Shown piece by piece: positions 13,928 through 18,905 of a stretch of 18,905 nucleotides of DNA. The stretch's first letter is position 1, and each line of letters opens with the position of its first letter. This stretch comes from CAYURP01 sp964447175 (lineage in GTDB: Bacteria > Zixibacteria > MSB-5A5 > SM23-73-2). Below the pieces are notes generated by a model. That model was not told the origin of the DNA. It made no database searches and saw only the letters and a list, made by a program, of their open reading frames with translations. Position numbers and translations under genes: made by a program. The stretch covers positions 1 to 18,905 of the forward strand of contig CAYURP010000053.1 in the NCBI GenBank assembly GCA_964447175.1, written 5' to 3'.

Positions 13928-14623
13928 CTAAAAGTTTTTGAATATAGCCTTCATCTTCAGCTTGGCGATGGCTTTGGTCGGATCCAGCTCTTTGGGACAG
14001 ACTTCCCGACAGTTGAAGATGGTATGGCACCGGAACACTCCATAATCGGATGCCACAAACATCACCCGATCTTTGGCTGCGCCGTCCCGGGAATCGTTTA
14101 CAAATCTCAACACCTTCAACAGGGCATGGGGACCCAGATATTTCTCGTCCTGGGATGCTACCGGGCAGGACCCGTAACAAGCTCCACACAGAATACAGTC
14201 CAGCTGATCGTCTATCTTTTTCCTGTCCTCTATGGATTGGTAATACTCCTTTTCCGGAGGCGGCTCTTTGGGAATAAGATAAGGTTGTATCTTTTTGAAG
14301 TTTTCCCAGAAGGGAGTCATGTCTACAACCAGATCTTTTATAACAGGCAGGTGAGCCAGTGGCCTTACGGTTATCACTTTGCCTAACGGGGTTATCTGGG
14401 TTTTGCAAGCTAACTTATATTCTCCATTTATGTGCATGGCACAGGAGCCGCAAACAGCCTCCCGGCAGGAGCACCGGAACGCCAGGGAATTGTCCATATT
14501 CTCCAGGATGTAAAACAATCCCTCCAGGACAGTCATTCCCTCCGGTTCTTCAAATTTATAGGACTGAAATTTGGGCTCCCCGTCTTTGTCTGGATCATAT
14601 CTGAAAACTTTAAACTCAACCAT
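13928..14623 (-). CDS. sdhB: Succinate dehydrogenase/fumarate reductase iron-sulfur subunit
   Basis: This 231-residue cytoplasmic subunit passes electrons from SdhA flavin to quinone through three iron-sulfur centres. The [2Fe-2S] ligands are C53-x4-C58-x2-C61-x11-C73 (SCREAVCGSC). The [4Fe-4S] motif is CILCGACYGSCP, and the third cluster uses CHTIFNCREVCP, with the spacing of a [3Fe-4S] site. I chose ATG 14623 because GAGGAG lies 9 bases upstream and MVEFKVFRYDPDK is the usual start; a longer frame from 14683 would overlap the end of sdhA. It follows sdhA by 16 bp and is the last gene of the sdh operon. No strong terminator was found in the 100 bp after it. Confidence 0.96.
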   Translation of the reverse strand: MVEFKVFRYDPDKDGEPKFQSYKFEEPEGMTVLEGLFYILENMDNSLAFRCSCREAVCGSCAMHINGEYKLACKTQITPLGKVITVRPLAHLPVIKDLVVDMTPFWENFKKIQPYLIPKEPPPEKEYYQSIEDRKKIDDQLDCILCGACYGSCPVASQDEKYLGPHALLKVLRFVNDSRDGAAKDRVMFVASDYGVFRCHTIFNCREVCPKELDPTKAIAKLKMKAIFKNF

Positions 14624-14639
14624 AGCGACTATCTCCTCT

Positions 14640-16340
14640 TTAATATTTTCTTTCCTCTGGCTGCCATTTGGTAATGACCACATCTTTATAGGAGAGCTTT
14701 GGTCCCTCCGGGGTGTAGGTTGCCAGGGAATGTTTCAGCCAGTTTTTATCATCCCTTTTGTTGAAATCTGTTCGGTAATGAGAGCCCCTGGTTTCCGTTC
14801 TTGCTAGGGCGCATTCTCCTATTGCTTCAGCCGCGTCCAGATTTCCATTCACTTCTATCATCCACAGAAGGTCGAAGTTAAACTTTTTGCCGGAGTAGGC
14901 GGGCCTGATCTTTTTGAATCTTTCCTTTAAAGCCTTGATCTTTTCCACGCCCTTTTTCATATCATCCTCTTTGCGGAAAAGGCCAAAATGCACGGGCATT
15001 AAATCAGCCAGCTCCTTTTTGATCTGATAGGGATTCTCCTTGCCGGAGCCTTTTTTCAGATTATCTAAGTGAGCCTGCATTTTTTTTAGGGCACTGTTCA
15101 GCACCTCGGATTTGGGTTGTTTGGGTTTATCCTTAACAGTCTTCGATGCTTTAGCTCCAGCTCTGGCACCAAAAACTATAGTTTCCAGAAGCGAGTTTCC
15201 TCCCAGTCGGTTGGCGCCATGGGGACTGACACAAGCACATTCACCAGCAGCTAAAAGGCCATGCATCACAGTCTGCCCGTCTATGTCCGTATCAATACCT
15301 CCCATGGTGTAATGCGTTCCGGGAACTATGGGGATGGGCGTTTTAATGGGATCGATTCCGATGAAGCTCAGGCAGATATCCCTGATACCGGGTAATCTCT
15401 CCATGATTTTGGCAGCTCCCAGGTGGGTCAGATCCAGATGGACCGTGCCGTCCGGAAATCCTCTTCCCTCATTGATCTCGGTCTGGATGGATCGAGCCAC
15501 GATGTCCCGGGGGCCCAGCTCCATAACCTTCTCAGAGACATATTTGCTCATGAAGCGCTCCCCGTCCTTGTTCTTAAGATGTCCTCCTTCGCCCCGGCAG
15601 CCCTCGGTCATCAGGATGTTGGTTTTAGCTAATGATGTGGGATGGAATTGAATGAATTCCGCATCCTTCAGAGGGACTCCGGCCCAGTAAGGAATGGCAA
15701 CTGCCAGCCCGGTATTGGTGATGGCGTTGGTGGTGTTACCATAGATTCTTCCTATTCCTCCGGTGGCGAAGATGACAGCATTGGCTCCAATAGCCTGGAG
15801 TTCACCGGAGGTGAGATCCATGGCTATCACGCCATAACAGACATTGTCCTGATAGGCTAAGGAGAAGACCACCCACTCATCGTAAAATTTTACGTTGTGT
15901 TTAATGCTCTGTTCATAGGCGGTTTGTAGAAGATAAAGACCGGTTTTGTCTGTGGCATAACAGGTCCGGGGATAACCCGCACCACCAAACGGACGCTGGG
16001 CGATTTTTCCTTCCGGTGTTCTGGAGAAAGGACAACCCCAGTGCTCCATCTCGAAGATCACCTTCGAAGCCATTGAAGTCAAAATCTCAGCGGCATCCTG
16101 ATCGCCCAAAAAGTCAGAGCCTTTGACTGTGTCATAGCAGTGTTTCTCCGGGTTATCGTCTTTTCCCTTCTCCACATTGGCCAGTGAGGCGTTGATCCCC
16201 CCCTGGGCTTCGCCGGAATGGGACCTCATGGGATGGATCTTGGAAATCACTGCCACGTCAGCTTTGGCTCCAGCTGCGTCAATAGCTGCCCTTAAACCCG
16301 CCAGACCTCCTCCGATGATCAAAACATCATGAAATATCAT
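14640..16340 (-). CDS. sdhA: Succinate dehydrogenase/fumarate reductase flavoprotein subunit
   Basis: A 566-residue catalytic subunit that oxidises succinate to fumarate (or the reverse) using covalently bound FAD. Seen: dinucleotide motif IIGGGLAG (8-15); covalent-FAD His 41 in RSHSGEAQGGI; FQFHPTSL-type segment with H233; TEGCRGEGG with R249; PRD with R278; HYTMGGI with H343; and GANRLGGNSLL with R378. These are the substrate and proton-shuttle residues of the family. I prefer ATG 16340 (9 bases after GAGGAG) over the in-frame ATG at 16346, which would be only 3 bases from it. It lies between sdhC and sdhB in one operon. Sequence alone does not decide between dehydrogenase and reductase. 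Confidence 0.97.
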   Translation of the reverse strand: MIFHDVLIIGGGLAGLRAAIDAAGAKADVAVISKIHPMRSHSGEAQGGINASLANVEKGKDDNPEKHCYDTVKGSDFLGDQDAAEILTSMASKVIFEMEHWGCPFSRTPEGKIAQRPFGGAGYPRTCYATDKTGLYLLQTAYEQSIKHNVKFYDEWVVFSLAYQDNVCYGVIAMDLTSGELQAIGANAVIFATGGIGRIYGNTTNAITNTGLAVAIPYWAGVPLKDAEFIQFHPTSLAKTNILMTEGCRGEGGHLKNKDGERFMSKYVSEKVMELGPRDIVARSIQTEINEGRGFPDGTVHLDLTHLGAAKIMERLPGIRDICLSFIGIDPIKTPIPIVPGTHYTMGGIDTDIDGQTVMHGLLAAGECACVSPHGANRLGGNSLLETIVFGARAGAKASKTVKDKPKQPKSEVLNSALKKMQAHLDNLKKGSGKENPYQIKKELADLMPVHFGLFRKEDDMKKGVEKIKALKERFKKIRPAYSGKKFNFDLLWMIEVNGNLDAAEAIGECALARTETRGSHYRTDFNKRDDKNWLKHSLATYTPEGPKLSYKDVVITKWQPEERKY

Positions 16341-16358
16341 AGTCATTTTCTCCTCTTT

Positions 16359-16757
16359 CTAATGTGAAAAGACCCTGGGTAGAAAAACCATCAGAGTGAT
16401 GATCATTCCAAAAGCAAATACTACGATCTCCACCCAGAAAATGGCCTTGTGCTCTTTGGTGGCGAAAAAGAAGTCCGCAATGGTGATTCGCAATCCATTC
16501 AAAAGGTGAAAAGCTACCACCGCTACCAGAAATATCTCCAGGAAATGGGTCAAAGGAGTTTGAACAGCTGAAAGCCAGGAATTGAAGGTCTGGTTTCCCC
16601 ACAGGGCGGAACTAACCACTAATATATGGGCAAACAAATAGAGAGTCAAAATAACGCCTGTCAAACGATGCAAAATCCAGGAGAACGTGCCCACGTTGGA
16701 ATTCAAACCCCATTCCTCAAAATAATACTGTAGAATTCCAGATCTTTTTTTGTACAT
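16359..16757 (-). CDS. sdhC: Succinate dehydrogenase cytochrome b membrane anchor, SdhC-like
   Basis: This 132-residue membrane subunit anchors SdhAB and carries the quinone site. It has three helices: about 25-50, 68-90 and 107-127. S26-x3-H30-R31-x-T33-G34 is the typical quinone-binding start of helix 1 in SdhC. H44 in helix 1 and H84 in FHLLNGLRI are candidate haem ligands. The start MYKKRSGIL resembles SdhC of Thermus-type complexes as I remember them. AAGGAGAAATT precedes the ATG. The gene starts 12 bp after the stop of the other anchor gene and ends 18 bp before sdhA. Confidence 0.88.
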   Translation of the reverse strand: MYKKRSGILQYYFEEWGLNSNVGTFSWILHRLTGVILTLYLFAHILVVSSALWGNQTFNSWLSAVQTPLTHFLEIFLVAVVAFHLLNGLRITIADFFFATKEHKAIFWVEIVVFAFGMIITLMVFLPRVFSH

Positions 16758-16769
16758 AATTTCTCCTTT

Positions 16770-17120
16770 TTATAAAAATGGTCTCATAGCCAGATAGCCG
16801 TAAATGGTCGCTACCACACCCAGAATCCAGAGAACGGCTTTAACTGATTTTTCCGTTCCCGGGCTGGGGCGATAATCCTGGATCACACCCCAGAGTCCAT
16901 TCAAGCCGTGAAACAAAACCACCGGAATGAAGAAAAGATAAAACACCACCCATAATCCACTGGATTGAAGCCTCTGGGTGACAGCATGGAAATCGATGAG
17001 GTATTCTTTTCCGAAATGCAGGACGTCGATGTGGACTATGACGAAGAACGCTATGAGGATTCCGGTGATCCGCTGAATGAACCAGGAGTATGCCGTGGCA
17101 GAAGAGGTTTTTTGATTCAT
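16770..17120 (-). CDS. sdhD: Succinate dehydrogenase membrane anchor, SdhD-like
   Basis: This 116-residue membrane subunit is the first gene of the operon. It has three helices (about 17-37, 56-80, 93-110). The segment YSWFIQRITG at 11-20 parallels the SxxxHRxTG start of SdhC but lacks the histidine, and FHGLNGLWGVIQDY (70-83) holds H71 and the D82-Y83 pair seen near the quinone site in SdhD. H30 in helix 1 is a second haem-ligand candidate. AGGAG lies about 10 bases before the ATG. The order here is sdhD-C-A-B, so naming of the two anchors could be reversed. Confidence 0.85.
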   Translation of the reverse strand: MNQKTSSATAYSWFIQRITGILIAFFVIVHIDVLHFGKEYLIDFHAVTQRLQSSGLWVVFYLFFIPVVLFHGLNGLWGVIQDYRPSPGTEKSVKAVLWILGVVATIYGYLAMRPFL

Positions 17121-17221
17121 AATAGATTCACTCCTTTATTTTTAATGAGGGGTTAGATAATTTGCTTTTTCTCTTACCCTTTTCTGTCTTTGTAAACTTG
17201 CATCCACTCTCTCCTTTTATG

Positions 17222-17241
17222 TTTGTGACTTTTATCACAAA
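17222..17241. promoter_or_regulatory. CRP/FNR-type operator palindrome
   Basis: TTTGTGA-CTTTTA-TCACAAA is a perfect 20-bp palindrome containing TGTGA-N6-TCACA, the consensus site of the CRP/FNR regulator family (known pattern). It lies just downstream of the predicted -10 of the sdh promoter, centred near +15 of that transcript, where a bound protein would block transcription. It also lies upstream of the divergent gene. Confidence 0.7.
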
Positions 17242-17252
17242 GTGGATTTCTA

Positions 17253-17281
17253 ATTTAAGTTCTTTCACTTTAAAAAGTCAA
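17253..17281 (-). promoter_or_regulatory. Promoter of the sdhDCAB operon
   Basis: On the minus strand, TTGACT (17276-17281), a 17-bp spacer and TTAAAT (17253-17258) lie about 130 bp before sdhD. The leader of this transcript includes the CRP/FNR-like palindrome. Confidence 0.55.
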
Positions 17282-17327
17282 GAAAAAATTGAAATTTTTT
17301 GTATGCAAAAATCAAGTCCTCCTGCTG

Positions 17328-18032
17328 ATGGTCGATAAAGAAATGAAAAGTCCATGGCAGAGCGAAAATTCAAGGATTTTGATAAAAATCATGCAAATCG
17401 CTGAAATCTCTTACGGAAAATTCCCCGACATAAGCTTTTTGAATCCCAATTTCAAAACAGATAGCACCAAAATCAGGGTAGTTCTGGATATATTTCTGTC
17501 CGGGGAAAAAGAACTGAATTTAAGTTCCACCTACAAAAAGGTGCACAAATTAATGCCCACACTGAGCCGGCATCAATGTTGTGTGAGCATGTTCTATGGA
17601 TCTTTAAATCAGGAGGAGAGGGATAGTGGTGTCCCCTTGAAGAAAATCGGCGACATCACTGATATCGCTCACCTGATGGAACATATGATAATTGATCTGC
17701 AAGCTCATATCTCCGGAATGGACTCCTGCAGCGGCATAACCTGCGGCTACCAGGACCCGGACTTCCGATTCGATATCTTCGTGGAGTACAAGGACAAAGA
17801 CATGGCACGCTTTTCCAGCTATCTGACCTTAGATCTCATGAAAAAAATCCTTTCTGGTAAAAAAGTCTTTCCTAAATATCAAAAGATCATCCAGTTGGCT
17901 AAATATCTACACCGTTACCCCAACCGGTTTGATTCTTTTGAGAGGATATCCCGAGATCTAAGATTTTCGAAAAGATCTGTCAAACTCCTTCTTAAAGATT
18001 TAGCTGATTTGAGATATTTTTCTAAAGGGTGA
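17328..18032 (+). CDS. Stand-alone cyanophycin synthetase N-domain-like protein with HTH-like tail
   Basis: About 234 residues from ATG 17328. The start is uncertain: the frame also opens at TTG 17289 and ATG 17343, and no good ribosome site is seen. The middle part follows the N-terminal domain of cyanophycin synthetases: LMPTLSRHQC (75-84, like the LxPxLxEHxC segment), DIAHLMEHMIIDLQ (112-125, like GHVxEHVALELQ), GITCGYQDP (136-144, like GRTR) and FDIFVEYKDKDMARF (like YNVVFEYxxExxGRY). The ATP-grasp and Mur-ligase domains that make the polymer are absent. The tail (about 201-232, FERISRDLRFSKRSVKLLLKDL) looks like a helix-turn-helix. It may be a sensor or regulator. Divergent from sdh. Confidence 0.75.
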   Translation: MVDKEMKSPWQSENSRILIKIMQIAEISYGKFPDISFLNPNFKTDSTKIRVVLDIFLSGEKELNLSSTYKKVHKLMPTLSRHQCCVSMFYGSLNQEERDSGVPLKKIGDITDIAHLMEHMIIDLQAHISGMDSCSGITCGYQDPDFRFDIFVEYKDKDMARFSSYLTLDLMKKILSGKKVFPKYQKIIQLAKYLHRYPNRFDSFERISRDLRFSKRSVKLLLKDLADLRYFSKG

Positions 18033-18066
18033 GTTTTTATTTCCGATACAGAAAGAGAGGAAGCCA

Positions 18067-18300
18067 ATGGGTGAAAGCATAAATCAAAAAAAGCTGAAAG
18101 ATAAGATAAACAATTTAATTGATTTTCTGCCCCCGAACATCGAGCTGAAAAAGAAAGCCACTGCTCAGGTGAGAAATTCCTCAATTTACAGATGTGTTTT
18201 GGGTTGCAGCTTGAATGGAAATTCCATATCCCGATCTTCTGGGGATGTGAGATTGACTAAAAAGGAAGAGAGTAAATCCTTAGTTTTGGAAAGGAGGTGA
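18067..18300 (+). CDS. Hypothetical basic protein (77 aa)
   Basis: The ATG is preceded by AGAGGAAG at good spacing, 34 bp after the cyanophycin-synthetase-like gene. The product is basic and lysine-rich at its start (MGESINQKKLKDKINN), with two cysteines in RCVLGCSL in the middle. No domain is recognised. Its last codons carry the perfect AGGAGGT ribosome site of the next gene, and its stop lies 5 bp before that start. This packing supports an operon of 17328-18797. The protein itself could be a non-conserved frame. Confidence 0.5.
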   Translation: MGESINQKKLKDKINNLIDFLPPNIELKKKATAQVRNSSIYRCVLGCSLNGNSISRSSGDVRLTKKEESKSLVLERR

Positions 18301-18305
18301 AGTGC

Positions 18306-18518
18306 ATGAGGTTTAACTGGCATGATTTCAAATCTATCGAGAGGGTGCCTAACTCGCCCAACTATCTACAGAACAAAATCAGCGATCTGGTCTATTCATC
18401 GGTTTATGCCAGATGCAAGGTGGACTCCTTTAACCCGGAGACCGGCGAATACCGGGTGGTTATTCAGGGAACCCTGGACTGGACCGAGGAGCATGCTACC
18501 GGCTGGATGAACAGGTAA
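18306..18518 (+). CDS. Small paralogous protein 1 (70 aa), unknown family
   Basis: I chose ATG 18306 because AGGAGGT (18292-18298) lies 8 bases before it; a GTG at 18297 in frame would overlap that site. The product runs MRFNWHDFKSIERV and then NSPNYLQNKISDLVYSS, RCKVDSFNPETGEYRVV and IQGTLDW. The second gene 72 bp downstream encodes a clear paralog with the same core. The shared pattern is SP-x2-LQ-x2-I-x-DL-x-Y-x-S, RCKVDS-x-N-x-ETGEYR-x-V-x-QGTLDW. A helix followed by three strands is likely. No metal or catalytic motif beyond one conserved Cys. I do not recognise the family. Confidence 0.75.
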   Translation: MRFNWHDFKSIERVPNSPNYLQNKISDLVYSSVYARCKVDSFNPETGEYRVVIQGTLDWTEEHATGWMNR

Positions 18519-18590
18519 AAGTTTAAAAGATTTTTATTCCATTTTTCTCTTCCTTTTAAAAGTAACTAATAACAAAAAGGAGCGATGAGA

Positions 18591-18797
18591 ATGCGGAGAT
18601 TCAGATATCCCAACTTCCCCTGGGTGGAGAAAACGCCAACCTCTCCAGCTGCTTTGCAACACAGGATCACCGATCTTTTGTATAATTCCACCACCTGCAG
18701 ATGCAAGGTGGACTCGGTGAACACTGAGACCGGAGAGTATCGCATAGTGCTACAGGGCACACTCGATTGGGAAGAGCCGACACCGGAGAACCAGTAG
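18591..18797 (+). CDS. Small paralogous protein 2 (68 aa), unknown family
   Basis: ATG 18591 is 8 bases after AAGGAG; the in-frame ATG at 18585 would be only 2 bases away, and the later start also aligns best with the first paralog. The product has MRRFRYPNFPWVEK, then TSPAALQHRITDLLYNS, RCKVDSVNTETGEYRIV and LQGTLDW, with an acidic tail. Conservation of the core, with conservative changes (I/V, K/R, D/N) between the two copies, shows that both are translated genes under selection. A long hairpin follows at 18823-18853. Function unknown. Confidence 0.75.
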   Translation: MRRFRYPNFPWVEKTPTSPAALQHRITDLLYNSTTCRCKVDSVNTETGEYRIVLQGTLDWEEPTPENQ

Positions 18798-18822
18798 AGG
18801 GGGTTTTTTTAACCAAAAAGAT

Positions 18823-18853
18823 GGGGGAAAGAGTTCAAATGACCCTTTCCCCC
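18823..18853. terminator. Hairpin after the small paralogs
   Basis: GGGGGAAAG (18823-18831) and CTTTCCCCC (18845-18853) form a perfect 9-bp stem. It ends the small-gene unit but has no T-run after it; a T7 tract lies before it at 18804-18810. It is only 20 bp before the next start codon, so it could also affect that gene's translation. Confidence 0.55.
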
Positions 18854-18873
18854 TGAAATACGAGGTAAACGTA

Positions 18874-18905
18874 ATGGCAAACAGGCAAAAATCAAAAGCT
18901 AAAAG
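18874..18905 (+). CDS. Start of a further gene (cut by window end)
   Basis: ATG 18874 follows GAGGTAAAC at good spacing, the same ribosome-site style as other genes here. Only about ten residues are seen: MANRQKSKAK, strongly basic. No function can be assigned. Confidence 0.5.
   Translation, partial: MANRQKSKAK

Noticed and set aside
13902..14408. 168-aa frame on the minus strand inside sdhB
   Set aside because: It is an out-of-frame shadow of sdhB, which has intact iron-sulfur motifs and its own ribosome site.
14624..14683. N-terminal extension of sdhB from ATG 14683
   Set aside because: It would overlap sdhA, lacks a ribosome site and adds residues not usual for SdhB; ATG 14623 has GAGGAG upstream.
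17289..17327. Start of the cyanophycin-synthetase-like gene at TTG 17289
   Set aside because: No ribosome site, and the TTG lies only 8 bp from the -35 hexamer of the divergent sdh promoter; ATG 17328 or 17343 is more plausible.

Overview
The window is a scaffold piece (two runs of exactly 100 N) from an uncultured, AT-rich bacterium. Two secreted beta-propeller-like proteins end in a YPNPFN-type sorting domain, and a secreted M1 aminopeptidase ends in a two-repeat dockerin. This pairing is typical of FCB-group and neighbouring candidate phyla, and the dockerin style recalls Zixibacteria-like genomes. That placement is inference from motif style only. Shine-Dalgarno sites are strong (GAGGAG, GAGGTAAAA), and several promoters look sigma-70-like (TTGACA, 17-bp spacer).

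Left part (1-2880): the tail of an MFS transporter, a long hairpin, a 59-aa zinc-ribbon protein, an overlapping pair of small unknown genes on the minus strand, and an AzgA/PbuG-type purine permease interrupted by an assembly gap.

Middle (2880-9640): a tandem duplication of promoter + secreted FG-GAP/VCBS protein + two hairpins, with a third copy of the hairpins closing the array. Next come a Cys-rich protein with a probable OB-like middle, a cupin-Nudix pair on the minus strand, a 500-bp non-coding stretch of palindromes, tRNA-Ser(UGA), and a small protein with GIY-YIG-like features.

Right part (9640-18905): an M1 aminopeptidase-dockerin protein, divergent from an orphan TrkA/KtrA K+ channel regulator; more palindromes; a membrane protein with a coupled 32-aa micro-protein; and a complete sdhDCAB operon (minus strand) with its own promoter and a perfect TGTGA-N6-TCACA palindrome. 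Divergent from sdh is a protein that looks like the N-terminal domain of cyanophycin synthetase without its catalytic domains, joined to a helix-turn-helix-like tail. It is followed by small genes that include two paralogous 68-70-aa proteins of unknown family.

The most unusual features are the dispersed palindromes, which keep a TAAA/TTTA-type loop and often a CTACAT/CTATGAG flank while the stem sequence changes, including one covarying base pair; the mosaic structure of the tandem secreted paralogs; and the stand-alone cyanophycin-synthetase-like protein with the small paralog pair beside it. Both N-gaps carry evidence that their length is wrong: the first breaks the permease reading frame, and the second is flanked by the same 55 bp on both sides.
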